Shown here: positions 49,816 through 58,714 of the stretch, one piece after another | Layout of the letters: every line of letters begins with the position of its first letter | How positions within the stretch are numbered: the first letter of the stretch is position 1 | DNA from: Catenuloplanes atrovinosus | Lineage (GTDB): Bacteria; Actinomycetota; Actinomycetes; Mycobacteriales; Micromonosporaceae | Direction of reading: 5' to 3' | NCBI RefSeq assembly: GCF_031458235.1 | Contig: NZ_JAVDYB010000001.1 | Coordinates: 3,493,001-3,557,000, forward strand | Length of the DNA stretch: 64,000 nucleotides | Program-made: the position numbers and the translations under genes | Notes under the pieces: model-generated | The model's input: the letters and a program-made list of their open reading frames with translations, nothing else | The model's database searches: none | What the model was told of the DNA's origin: nothing

Positions 49816-51405
49816 GTTGAGCACCGAGTCGGCGCGCTGCCGGTACTCCGTGGTGTCCACGCCCTTGGCGTCCAGGAAGTCCAGCACCGCGGCGAGCGTG
49901 CGGCGCTCGATCAGCCGCTGGAACCTGTCCACGTCCTGCAGCTGCACCCGGTTCCGCGCGGTGCCGGACTGGCCCAGCTCGCGCACGCCGATCCGGGCGC
50001 CGTAGTCGTAGCCGCGCTCGACCTGCAACGCGACCGGCCCGCCGCTGGACGACACCAGCTGGATCAGGGCGCGCACCAGCCGGCGCGGCGCCCGCGCCAC
50101 GGTCCGCGGCGTGTCCGCCAGCCCGCGCCACAGCGCCCGTGCCCAGGCCGCCGCGCCGGTGCCGCCGACCAGCGAGACCACGCGGTACCGGTCGTCGCAC
50201 GGGCCGAGCGCGGTGGTGGTCAGCTCCAGGTAGAGCGACCTGCCCTGCACCGCCACGTGGACGTGCACGGACGTGACCAGTTCGCCGCCCCAGGACACCA
50301 CCCGGCAGGCCAGCGCGTGCCGGGCCGGCGTGGTGGGGTGCCGGATCACCGCGCTCATCGTCTCCGGGCCGGTGTACGGCGCCAGGTGGCTGACCTCGGT
50401 CCCGGACAGCATCACGGTGTCCTGCACGGTCAGCCCCGCGATGGTCTCCTCGGCGTCCCGGCCGGGCACCGCGACCAGCCCGTGCAGGTGCTCGCGGAGG
50501 TGCGCGACCAGTTCCTCGGCCTCGAACGGCGGCCGCTCGAACTCCCGCGAGCGCTCGGTCAGTTCGTCCGGCACGATGCCCAGCTCGGCCGCGCGCGCGG
50601 TCGCGGGGTCGGGCAGCGGCCGGACCAGGCGCTGCGCGAAGCCCCACGTCTCGACGAGGCCGCCGGCGCCGACGTACGGCTCGAAGCCGCCGTACACGAC
50701 CGTGTTGGCGAACTGCTGCCGGTTGATCTCGCGGAGCCGGGGCGTGTCCACCGGTACGGTCGGCACGGTCCCCGGGCGGAACCCGTCCAGTTCCCACTGC
50801 CGCCACAGCGACCAGGCGACCGGCACCGCGAACAGCAGCACGGTCACCATGAGCGCCGCGCCGGCCGTCACCCGGGCCCGCACCTGCAGCCACTCCAGGT
50901 CGGCCGGGCTGACCTGGCCGAGGTCGCCGGCCGCCTGAGCGATCAGCGCGACGGTCAGGTACAGCGAGAGCGCCGTGGTCAGGCCCCAGGCCGCGAAGAG
51001 CAGCCCGCCGCGGAGCAGCAGCAGGCTCGGGTCGGCGCCCACGCCGTCGCGCAGCCGGCGCACGGTGTCCCGCACGAACCGCCAGGCGGACACGGTGAGC
51101 TGCACGCTGACCAGGTTTAGCAGCACGTACGCGAGCACGGTGGTGGACAGGCAGAGGGTGAGGCCGAGCATGACCACGATCGCGGCGTCGCGCCAGATCG
51201 CGATGTTGCGGGCGCGCAGGCAGTGCGCGATCACCGGCACCAGGTTGAACCCGTGCGACGGCGCCACGATGCGCCGCGGCTGGTGGTAGACCTCGCCGAG
51301 CGTGACGTCGCGGAACTCGTCGTCCAGATAGGCCGCCGCGCACAGGTGCCGGGTCGCGGTGACCGGATCGTCGGGGAACGGTGGCGCGGATACGGAATAT
51401 GTCAT
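49735..51405 (-). CDS. multi-TM protein with large cytoplasmic part and C-terminal ISGSNIVT motif
   Basis: A 556-residue protein I do not recognise as a named family. Hydrophobic segments lie at about 73-104, 128-156 and 178-202. A soluble region of about 340 residues follows with a mixed alpha/beta pattern (FANTVVYGGFEPYVGAGG, DTVMLSGTEVSHLAPYTG, VSWGGELVTSVHVHVAVQGRSLYLEL). The chain ends in the [18 protein letters not shown] motif and a Gly/Lys tail. ATG 51405 has GGGAGAGG 4 nt upstream. It is followed by the nucleosidase gene (GTGA overlap) and divergent from the cyclase-macro gene. It may be the membrane sensor that recruits the nucleosidase through the shared motif (inference). Confidence 0.65.
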   Translation of the reverse strand: MTYSVSAPPFPDDPVTATRHLCAAAYLDDEFRDVTLGEVYHQPRRIVAPSHGFNLVPVIAHCLRARNIAIWRDAAIVVMLGLTLCLSTTVLAYVLLNLVSVQLTVSAWRFVRDTVRRLRDGVGADPSLLLLRGGLLFAAWGLTTALSLYLTVALIAQAAGDLGQVSPADLEWLQVRARVTAGAALMVTVLLFAVPVAWSLWRQWELDGFRPGTVPTVPVDTPRLREINRQQFANTVVYGGFEPYVGAGGLVETWGFAQRLVRPLPDPATARAAELGIVPDELTERSREFERPPFEAEELVAHLREHLHGLVAVPGRDAEETIAGLTVQDTVMLSGTEVSHLAPYTGPETMSAVIRHPTTPARHALACRVVSWGGELVTSVHVHVAVQGRSLYLELTTTALGPCDDRYRVVSLVGGTGAAAWARALWRGLADTPRTVARAPRRLVRALIQLVSSSGGPVALQVERGYDYGARIGVRELGQSGTARNRVQLQDVDRFQRLIERRTLAAVLDFLDAKGVDTTEYRQRADSVLNISGSNIVTNSRIENSSLGAKSGGGRP

Positions 51406-51547
51406 GAGCCTCTCCCATACGGTGTCGGCGATCCCTGGTAATGAATCACGCACCCGATCCGGTATGAATCGAATGGACGGGCGCACCGGAACGCCCGCCC
51501 GGCCGCGCGGGCTGGCTGAACGGTCCCGGGCGGATCTACATTGGGGT

Positions 51548-52786
51548 GTGGTGACGTTCAGTGCCTCGGTGCGGATGGGATTCGTCGTCGACGTGGCGGG
51601 CTACAGCCGCCGGTCCGCGCGGGAGAAGGTGGATCTCCAGCATCGGGTGACCGCTTTCACCGACGAGGTGCTGGCCGACCTGGACCTGCGGATCGGGGAC
51701 ACGCACCACCACGGCACCGGCGACGGCATCGTGGTCTTCCTGCCCACCGAGGTCGAGGTGCACCGCGCGCTGGCCCGGCTGCTGCGATCCGCGGTGGAGA
51801 CGCTGGCCGAGGACAACCGCCGCTACCGCGACCGCATGCGGCTCCGGATGGCGGTGGTGATCGGACCGCTCGGCCCGGCCGCGATCGGCTTCTCGGGCGA
51901 CGCGGTCGTGGAGGCCGGCCGGCTGGTCGACAGCGACGCGCTGCGCCGCGCGCTCGACCGGCGTCCCGGCGCCGACCTGGCGGTCATGGTGTCCGACCAG
52001 CTCCATTCGTACGCCATTCGGGAGCGTCATTCCGGCCTTTCGGCCGACGATTTCTCACCGGTCGAGGTGGAGACCAAGGAATATCGGAAGAACGCGTGGC
52101 TGTGGCGCGGCCCGTCCATTCCGGAGCGGGCCCGGCCGGGCGCGTTCCGGCTGCGCGGGGACGACGCTCCGAATTGCACGATCGGCATACGGTCCGGCGG
52201 AATCATGCAGATTCACGACGCCGACGTCTGGGTCAACAGCGAGAACACGGACATGGAGATGGCGCGGATCAACGACTTCTCGGTGTCCAGCATCATCCGC
52301 TACCACGGCTCGCACCGGGACGCCGGCGGCCACGTCGTGCACGACGTCATCGCGGACGAGCTGGCCCGCGCGGTCGGCGGCGTCAGCCCGGTCGCGCCGG
52401 CGGCCGCGTTCGCCACCGGCGCCGGCGCGCTGACCGCCAGCAACGCGGTCCGCTGGATCGTGCACGTCGCCGCGGTCCAGGGCGAGCCGGGCGCGGGCTT
52501 CCGCCAGGTGCGCAAGGTGGGCGCGTGCGTCTACAACGCGCTCTCGCTGGCCGAGCGGCTGGACGGCGCCACCAGCATCCTGGTGCCGATGCTCGGCACC
52601 GGCGTGGCCGGCGGTGCGCTCGCGCCCACCGCGACCGACCTGGTGACGGCCGCCGCCGACTACCTCGTCGCGCACCCGGCGACACGGCTGCGCGCGGTCT
52701 GGTTCCTGGCCTACACCGACCCGGAGCGCGCGGCGCTGCACGACGCCCTCACCGAGCACGCGGCCCTGCGCCCGGCCACCGGCTGA
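51548..52786 (+). CDS. nucleotide-cyclase-homology domain fused to a macro domain
   Basis: A 412-residue fusion. Residues 10-187 form a class III cyclase-like domain: metal-binding Asp15 in FVVDVAGYS and Asp59 in GTGDGIVVFLP, then GFSGDAVVEAGRLVDS. In that last motif the Arg125 of the usual N-x-x-x-R pair is kept but Asn is Val121. A short linker (SIPERARPG) leads to a macro domain (about 212-395): IGIRSGGIMQIHDADVWVNSEN, TGAGALTASNAVRWIVHVAA, LVPMLGTGVAGGALAP. Macro domains bind or hydrolyse ADP-ribose compounds. GTG 51548/51551 or ATG 51575 could be the start. Divergent from the membrane protein-nucleosidase operon. The gene set suggests a nucleotide-based signalling or defence system; cyclase activity is uncertain. 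Confidence 0.75.
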   Translation: MVTFSASVRMGFVVDVAGYSRRSAREKVDLQHRVTAFTDEVLADLDLRIGDTHHHGTGDGIVVFLPTEVEVHRALARLLRSAVETLAEDNRRYRDRMRLRMAVVIGPLGPAAIGFSGDAVVEAGRLVDSDALRRALDRRPGADLAVMVSDQLHSYAIRERHSGLSADDFSPVEVETKEYRKNAWLWRGPSIPERARPGAFRLRGDDAPNCTIGIRSGGIMQIHDADVWVNSENTDMEMARINDFSVSSIIRYHGSHRDAGGHVVHDVIADELARAVGGVSPVAPAAAFATGAGALTASNAVRWIVHVAAVQGEPGAGFRQVRKVGACVYNALSLAERLDGATSILVPMLGTGVAGGALAPTATDLVTAAADYLVAHPATRLRAVWFLAYTDPERAALHDALTEHAALRPATG

Positions 52787-52943
52787 CGCCGCGCGACGGT
52801 GGCGTTCGTGCTGCGGCGGCGGCCGGCGCGATCAATGGCCAGGCGGCCGTCGGGCGCGGCGGCGCGCTGCCCCTCTGGAGAGCATCAGCGGGCACGCCGC
52901 GCGGCTCACCTGGAACGAGGCAGCGGCCCCGCCTGCTCCACCA

Positions 52944-55160
52944 CTACCGCACCACTGTCGGCGGCTCCGTCGAGGCCACCATGGCCGGCTCGGTCACCCT
53001 GCCCCGACGCGGCTCGCGGGTGGCGGCGGGCACCTCGCCCGCCGCCGCCGGAAGTGTGACGCAGAAGCGGGAGCCGCCGCCCGGGTTGTCCTCCACCGTG
53101 ATGGTGCCGCCGTGGCGTTCCGCGATGCGGCGGCAGATGGCGAGCCCGAGGCCGGTGCCGGCGTAGCCGTCGGCCGCGTGCGCGCGATGGAAGTCGTTGA
53201 AGACCTTGGCGTGCTGGCCGGGCGGGATGCCGATGCCGCGGTCGGCCACCTCGAGGCGCACCCGCCCGTCCGGCAGCGCGCTCGTGGTCACGTCCACCCG
53301 GGCGGGACGGCCGGGCGGCGTGTACTTGATCGCGTTACCGATCAGGTTGTCGACCACCTGGCGCAGCATGCCGGCGTCCGCGCGCACCGGCGCGAGCGGG
53401 CCCACGTACACCTGCGGTGCGGGGTCGCCGGCGGTGGCCAGGCGCTCCGCGACCACGTCGTCGACGATCGCGCGCAGGTCCACGTCGGCCGGCCGCAGCG
53501 CACCGTCCCGGGCGTGTGCCATGCCGAGCAGGTCGTCGATCAGGCGGCGCATGCGGCGGCCGGTCGCGGCGACCCGGGAGAGCGTGCGCAGCTGTTCCTC
53601 GGTCACCGTGGGCGCGTCGGACAGCTCGTCGAGCAGCAGGTCGACGTAGCCGATGACCATGGCCAGCGGATTCTTCAGGTCGTGCGCGACGATGCCGGCG
53701 AACGCGGCCAGTTCCGCCTCCCGCTCGCGCAGCGCGGTCACGTCGTAGGCGCAGGAGACCGCGCCGACGATGGCACCGTCCGGGTCGCGCAGCGCCCGCG
53801 CATGGGCGAGCAGGCGGCGTACCGTGCCGTCCGGCATGGTCCGGACGATCTCCTCCGCCTGCACCGACTCGTCCCGCAGCGCGCGCAGCAGCGGCGCCTC
53901 CTCCGCGGTCAGCGGTGTGCCGTCCGGCTTGCTCAGGCCCAGCGGCTCGATCGTGTCCCGGACGTGGATCACGGCGGGGCCGTCGAAGCGGGACCGGCCG
54001 CTGCGGTTCATGTGCACCACGGCGCCGGACGCGTCGCAGGTCACCACCGTGAGATCCAGCAGATCCAGCACCTGGACCAGGTACGCGCGTTGCGCCTCCA
54101 CCGCCCGGGCGGAGGCACGCAGCTCGCGGGTGGCGGTCTCCACCCGCGCGCGGGCCCGGGCCCGCCCGGTGGCCAGCGCCCAGATCAGCGCGGCGACACA
54201 CACCGACACCGCGGAGCCGGCCGTCGCCAGCAGCGCCGGCACGCCGCGCCGGGAGCCGTCCAGCGCCGCGGCCGGCACCGCGAACCGCAGCGACCAGGCC
54301 CGGTTGCCGACCCTGATGTGCGCGCCGCCGGTCAGGTCCCGCGCGCCGGTCGCGGCTCCGGGCAGCGACGCGACCTCGGCCCGGGCGCCGCGCACGGTCG
54401 CCCGCAGCGTCACGTCGACCGGTTCCGGCGTGCCGGTGTCCAGCGCGCCGGCCAGCAGGTCCCGGCCGCGCATGCCCATCACCACCCAGCCGGCGAACTC
54501 GCGCACGCCCGGCGACGGCGCGGTGAAGACCGGCGCGGTCACCACGAACGACAGCTGCCGCACCTCGACCGGCACGTCCGCGTCGCGCAGCAGCCAGTAC
54601 GCGTCGGACACGGTCAGCCGCCGGCCGTCCCGGGCGCCGCGCAACGCGACGACCGCCTCCCGGGACGCGGACACGTCGACGCCGGCCATCCGCTCCCGGC
54701 CGCCGTCCAGCGACGCGTCGAACACGTAGAAGTAGTGCTCCGGCTCGGCCACGTTGATCGGCCGCAGGCTCAGCCCGGTGGCGCCGCGCTGCTGCCACCG
54801 CCGCTGCGCCTCGGCCACCCGCCCGCGCGCGACCGGCGCCAGGAACGCGATCGCGGTGGCGCCGGGCAGCCGCATGCGCTCGACCGGCGCGACCGCGGTC
54901 CGGAACTCGCGCCCGGTCACCGCGGTCCGGTCGCTGAGCGAGGCCGCGACCAGCGACACCGCGTCCGTGTACCGCCGGGCCTCGGCCGCCACCCGGGTCG
55001 CGATCGCGTTGGACCGCTGCCGGAGCTGCTCCGCCGCCGCGTCCCGCTGACCCGCCGCGACCACGCCGCCGGCCACCAGCGCCAGCACGACGCCGAGCAC
55101 GGCGACGGCGGACGCGAGCACGGTGGCACCGCGCCAGCCCGTTCCCCGGCCGGACGACAT
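52944..55160 (-). CDS. CHASE-PAS sensor histidine kinase
   Basis: A 738-residue membrane kinase. TM1 (about 14-36), an extracytoplasmic CHASE domain (about 70-280: FYVFDASLDGGRERMAGVDVSA, VTAPVFT), TM2 (about 300-325), a coiled coil, a PAS domain (about 365-480: DLTVVTCDASGAVVHMNRSG), HisKA with His in IVAHDLKNPLAMVIGYVD, and HATPase (DNLIGNAIKYTPPG, DRGIGIPPGQHAKVF, GTGLGLAICRRI). CHASE domains sense small diffusible ligands. No response regulator is adjacent, so it is an orphan kinase. ATG 55160 is chosen; GTG 55178 would add six residues. Confidence 0.9.
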   Translation of the reverse strand: MSSGRGTGWRGATVLASAVAVLGVVLALVAGGVVAAGQRDAAAEQLRQRSNAIATRVAAEARRYTDAVSLVAASLSDRTAVTGREFRTAVAPVERMRLPGATAIAFLAPVARGRVAEAQRRWQQRGATGLSLRPINVAEPEHYFYVFDASLDGGRERMAGVDVSASREAVVALRGARDGRRLTVSDAYWLLRDADVPVEVRQLSFVVTAPVFTAPSPGVREFAGWVVMGMRGRDLLAGALDTGTPEPVDVTLRATVRGARAEVASLPGAATGARDLTGGAHIRVGNRAWSLRFAVPAAALDGSRRGVPALLATAGSAVSVCVAALIWALATGRARARARVETATRELRASARAVEAQRAYLVQVLDLLDLTVVTCDASGAVVHMNRSGRSRFDGPAVIHVRDTIEPLGLSKPDGTPLTAEEAPLLRALRDESVQAEEIVRTMPDGTVRRLLAHARALRDPDGAIVGAVSCAYDVTALREREAELAAFAGIVAHDLKNPLAMVIGYVDLLLDELSDAPTVTEEQLRTLSRVAATGRRMRRLIDDLLGMAHARDGALRPADVDLRAIVDDVVAERLATAGDPAPQVYVGPLAPVRADAGMLRQVVDNLIGNAIKYTPPGRPARVDVTTSALPDGRVRLEVADRGIGIPPGQHAKVFNDFHRAHAADGYAGTGLGLAICRRIAERHGGTITVEDNPGGGSRFCVTLPAAAGEVPAATREPRRGRVTEPAMVASTEPPTVVR

Positions 55161-55230
55161 GTCCGCACCATCGGCCACCCGGCGCGCGTTCTGAGCGTCC
55201 CGGGCCGTCCGACTGCGGCAGATCCGCCGG

Positions 55231-56049
55231 TCAGGCGGCCGCGGCCGGCCGTCCGGTGGAGTCCGCGGGGGTGGTTTCGGGCGCGGGACGACGGGTCAGC
55301 ACGCGCGGGCCGGACGGGGTGATGGCGACCGTGTGCTCGGAGTGGGCGGTGCGCGAGCCGTCGGCCGAGCGGATCGTCCAGCCGTCCGCGTCGTACCGGA
55401 TCTTATCGGTGGAACGGCAGAACCAGGGCTCGATCGCGATGGTCAGGCCGGGCTCCAGCTTCATGCCGCGACCGGGCCGGCCGCTGTTCGACACGTGCGG
55501 GTCCTCGTGCATGGTGCGGCCGATGCCGTGCCCGCCGAACTCGCCGTTGACGCCGTAGCCGTACGAGCGGGCGACCTCGCCGATCGCGGCCGAGACGTCG
55601 CCGAGCCGGCCGCCGGGCTGGGCGGCGGCGATCGCGGCCTCCAGCGCGACCTCGGTGGCCTCGATCAGCGTCAGGTCCGCCGGGTCGGGCGTGCCGACCA
55701 CGAACGAGAGCGCGGAGTCGGCGACCCAGCCGTCGATGCCGACCGCCATGTCGATGGTGAGCAGGTCGCCGTCGCGCAGCACGTAGTCGTGCGGCAGCCC
55801 GTGCAGCACCGCGTCGTTGACCGACAGGCACAGCACGTTGCGGAACGGGCCGCGCCCGAACGACGGCGCGTAGTCCCAGTAGCACGACTCGGCACCGCGC
55901 TCCTCGATCCGCCGCCGCGCGTGGCGCTCGACGTCCATCAGGTTGACGCTGACCGCGGCGACCCGGCTCAGCTCGGCCAGCAGCTCCCCCACGAACTGGC
56001 CGGTCACCGCCATCCGGTCGATCTCGTCGGCCGACTTGAGCTCGATCAC
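55231..56049 (-). CDS. map: type I methionine aminopeptidase
   Basis: A 272-residue pita-bread-fold metalloprotease that removes the initiator Met. All five metal ligands are visible: Asp in LTIDMAVG, Asp in VADSALSF, His in GEFGGHGIGRTMH, Glu in IAIEPWF and Glu in HSEHTVAI. The C-terminus carries a proline-rich tail. GTG 56049 has GGGAG 8 nt upstream. It is isolated from ribosomal or secY genes, so it is probably an accessory paralogue and not the housekeeping copy. An unusual AT-rich inverted-repeat region upstream suggests dedicated regulation. Confidence 0.92.
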   Translation of the reverse strand: MIELKSADEIDRMAVTGQFVGELLAELSRVAAVSVNLMDVERHARRRIEERGAESCYWDYAPSFGRGPFRNVLCLSVNDAVLHGLPHDYVLRDGDLLTIDMAVGIDGWVADSALSFVVGTPDPADLTLIEATEVALEAAIAAAQPGGRLGDVSAAIGEVARSYGYGVNGEFGGHGIGRTMHEDPHVSNSGRPGRGMKLEPGLTIAIEPWFCRSTDKIRYDADGWTIRSADGSRTAHSEHTVAITPSGPRVLTRRPAPETTPADSTGRPAAAA

Positions 56050-56066
56050 GACAGACTCCCTATCCG

Positions 56067-56104
56067 TGCGTGGTATTTCTATACCGGGATTTTTATACCA
56101 CGCA
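56067..56104 (-). promoter_or_regulatory. AT-rich nested inverted repeats upstream of methionine aminopeptidase
   Basis: TGCGTGGTAT (56067-56076) and ATACCACGCA (56095-56104) form a perfect 10-bp inverted repeat with an 18-nt spacer. A third element ATACC (56081-56085) makes GGTAT-N4-ATACC within it. On the minus strand the region contains TATAAA and TATAGA, possible -10 boxes. The GGTAT/ATACC repeat recalls GntR- or XRE-type operators. Confidence 0.65.
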
Positions 56105-56414
56105 GCGCGGCGCGCGCGTCCGCCCGGGTCGGCCGCGGACCCGGATGACCACCTTCCCGCGCGCGTGACCTCCGGCGACGCGCGCGTGCGCGGACCTACC
56201 CGATGATCGGATATTCCGCCGCGACCGGCACGGTGCGGCGCCCGGTGCCGGCCAGCGCCGCGCCGGCCGCGAGCGCGGCACCACGGGCACGGGCCTCGAC
56301 GCGGCCACGACCCCGGTCGCGCCGCCCGGCCGGCATCGTCCTCGCCGGCATCGGCATGACGAGCTGATTCATCGCCCGCTTCCGGCGGGCCGGCTTCCAC
56401 GTCGGCCGTGACCG
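56105..56414. other. intergenic region
   Basis: About 310 nt between the aminopeptidase operator and the 3' end of the NB-ARC gene on the same strand. No gene with acceptable start and codon pattern, and no clear terminator hairpin were seen. Confidence 0.4.
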
Positions 56415-58253
56415 CTACGGGGTGCGGCCGGAGCGCCAGCGGGCCAGGTTCGCGCGTACGGAGGCGGTGCCCGGATGCTCGGGACCGAGCACCGCCTCGC
56501 ACTCCGCCAGCAGGCCCGCGAACGCGGTCACCGCACCGGCGGCGTCTCCGGCCATCCCGCGCGCGTACGCGAGGTTGCTGCGGCACGTCCACGTGTTCGC
56601 GTGGTGCGCGCCGAACACCTGCGCCGACTCCGCGGTCAGCACCTCGTACGCGGCCACCGCGCCGGCCGCGTCGCCGGACTCGCCCAGCCAGCGCGCCGCG
56701 TTGCCGCGGGCCAGCAGCGCCCGCGGATGGTCCGGGCCGAGCAGCCGGGCGGCGTCCGCGGCCAGGCGCGCGCAGGCCGCGGCGGCACCGGCCGGGTCGC
56801 CGGACGTGCCCCGGCTGTGACAGGCGCGCGCCCGCACCGGGTGCAGCGCCACCGCGTCGCCGGCCGCGCCGAGCAGCGCGTCCACGCCGGCGCGCAGGCG
56901 GCACGCGTATCCGGGGTCCGGCTCCCGGTCCGGCCAGGCCGCGAGCGTGGCGTCCGCCGCCGCAGTGGCCGCGTCCGCCAGTTCCGCCGCGGACAGGTCG
57001 TCCAGCAGCAGCCGCCGGACCAGCGGATGCAGTGCCGCCGCGGCGTCGTCCGCGGTGACCAGCCCGAACCGGTGCAGGCGGCGCAGCCCGGCGCGGACCT
57101 CGTCCGGGTCCAGCGGGTTCGCCGCGGCCGCGTGCGTGCACAGCCAGTCCCGGGCCGCGCGGGTGAGCAGCACCGGCACCGGGATCGCGGCCGGGTCGAG
57201 CACCGCGCACAGCGCCAGCAGCGGGGTGGCCAGCCCGGCCGGGCGCGCCCGGTCCGCGGCCTCGACCGCCAGGGCCAGCGAGGCCGCGACCGCGCGGTCC
57301 GGCTCGCGGTGCACGCCGGTGCCGCGCGCGGCCAGCCGCCGCCGGTACCAGGAGCAGGGCAGCGCCTCCTCCACGATGACCGCGCCGGCCAGCGCCACCG
57401 CGAGCGGCAGGCCGCCCAGGTCCCCGGCGACGCCGTCCGGGTCGTCCGCGAGGTCCGGGCGGCGGGCCAGCCGGGTACGCAGGAAGTCCCGCGCCTCGGT
57501 CCGGGTGAACGCGTCCAGCGGCACGTCCCGGCCCGGCACCGCGGCGGCCGGCAGGCGCGTGGTGATCACGGTGCGGCCGTCCGGCGGCGGCAGCAGCCCG
57601 TCCAGGTCGGCCGCGTCCGTGACGTCGTCCAGCACCACCAGCCAGCGGCGGCCGTCGTCGGCGAGCGCGTCCGGCAGCGGCCGGCCCAGCTCGGCGGCGG
57701 CCCGGCCGTACCCGCTGATGATCTGCTCCTGGGAACCGGCCCTGATCCAGATCAGCAGGTCGATCTCGCGCCCGCGCCACAGCTCCTCGGCCAGGTGCGC
57801 GGCCGCCTGGGTCTTGCCCGCGCCGCCCGGCCCGGTCAGCACCCAGCGGCCCGGCCGCGCCGCGATGCCCCGGGCGGACGCGCGCGGCTGGTGCCCGTCG
57901 GCCGGCGGGGGCACCGTGCCGATCCGGGTCCGGCTCGCGTCCCGGGCGGTGCCGCGCGGCCGGGGGAAGGCTCGTTCGTAGAGCTCGCGCCAGGCGGTCA
58001 TGGTCAGCTCCTGTGCCGCGATCGGCCGTTGCCGGCTGGCCGCGTAGCCGGCGCAACCGTCGATGAACGCCTCCACCGTGGCCCACCGCATGCCGCCGGA
58101 CCCGCCGGTGACCGCCGCGAGCGCTGATCGGCTGACCCGGTGCCCCCGGCGGTGCGCGTGGTCCTTCAGGCTCTCCGCCTTCGGGAGTCCCGCGCTGGTG
58201 TGCAGGCGGCGGAGTCGCTGCCGCAACATGTCCACCGGGCGCTCGTCGGGCAC
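56415..58253 (-). CDS. HTH-NB-ARC-TPR STAND protein
   Basis: A 612-residue STAND protein. The N-terminal helical domain (about 1-85: LRQRLRRLHTSAGLPKAESLKDHAHRRG, VSRSALAAVTGG) resembles an XRE-type HTH. NB-ARC occupies about 120-330 with Walker A TGPGGAGKTQAA, Walker B WLVVLDDV and GGLPLAVAL. An arm region is followed by TPR repeats typical of kinesin-light-chain-like proteins (LGPDHPRALLARGNAARWLGE, FGAHHANTWTCRSNLAYARG, LGPEHPGTASVRANLARWRSG). GTG 58253 has GAGGAGGA 6 nt upstream. It could be a ligand-responsive regulator or a defence sensor; no effector domain is fused and no effector gene is coupled to it. Confidence 0.85.
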   Translation of the reverse strand: MPDERPVDMLRQRLRRLHTSAGLPKAESLKDHAHRRGHRVSRSALAAVTGGSGGMRWATVEAFIDGCAGYAASRQRPIAAQELTMTAWRELYERAFPRPRGTARDASRTRIGTVPPPADGHQPRASARGIAARPGRWVLTGPGGAGKTQAAAHLAEELWRGREIDLLIWIRAGSQEQIISGYGRAAAELGRPLPDALADDGRRWLVVLDDVTDAADLDGLLPPPDGRTVITTRLPAAAVPGRDVPLDAFTRTEARDFLRTRLARRPDLADDPDGVAGDLGGLPLAVALAGAVIVEEALPCSWYRRRLAARGTGVHREPDRAVAASLALAVEAADRARPAGLATPLLALCAVLDPAAIPVPVLLTRAARDWLCTHAAAANPLDPDEVRAGLRRLHRFGLVTADDAAAALHPLVRRLLLDDLSAAELADAATAAADATLAAWPDREPDPGYACRLRAGVDALLGAAGDAVALHPVRARACHSRGTSGDPAGAAAACARLAADAARLLGPDHPRALLARGNAARWLGESGDAAGAVAAYEVLTAESAQVFGAHHANTWTCRSNLAYARGMAGDAAGAVTAFAGLLAECEAVLGPEHPGTASVRANLARWRSGRTP

Positions 58254-58714
58254 CGTTCGTCCTCCTCGCCACGAACCGGGAGCCGCGCGGCCGGCTGTCC
58301 GCGCGGTCAGGCGAGCACGGACGGTAGTCGTGGCGTGGGGGGTGTGACGGACAGCGCGTCCGGGGGTCGCCCGATCAGGCGCCGTGCTGGAGTGATCGTT
58401 CAGTCAGGCGGGCTCCGGTCGGCGGCGAGGCCGCGCGCGGAACACGTCGCCGCGGCCCGCCGCCAGTCGGAGGTCGAACAGCCCCTTCCGGCGGAGTACG
58501 CCGCCCCGTGGCGCCCGCTCCGCCGTTTCGACCACTCCCGGCAGGTTAGTCAAATTTGCGACGCGCGGGAACGGTCGTTGATCCATCTGATCCACCGGAA
58601 GGGCCAGGGCGGTTTCCGCCTTCCGGTCAGTTCCGCACAGCCGGCTGCCGGAACCCTCAGGTCGGCCGGCCGGCGTCCGATGCGCCGGGTCCCCGGACCT
58701 CGAGGAGCCGTTTC
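58254..58714. other. intergenic region
   Basis: A 461-nt divergent region. It contains an AT-rich patch (TTAGTCAAATTTGCG around 58544-58560) that may hold promoter elements for one or both neighbours. No convincing gene. I could not match the leader of the downstream secreted-protein gene to a known riboswitch. Confidence 0.4.

Noticed and set aside
48872-52786. Classical Pycsar system
   Set aside because: Pycsar has a two-gene layout with a uridylate/cytidylate cyclase and a TM or TIR effector having a cyclic-nucleotide-binding domain. Here there is a macro fusion and a nucleosidase, and no recognisable cNMP-binding domain, so I do not apply the name.
53112-55322. A 736-codon frame antisense to the CHASE-PAS kinase
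   Set aside because: His/Arg/Gly-rich shadow with no start signal; the kinase on the other strand has all catalytic boxes.
58560-58714. Riboswitch-like leader before the secreted Ig-like protein
   Set aside because: Several GC-rich hairpins can be drawn but I could not match conserved core sequences of cobalamin, c-di-AMP or other classes.
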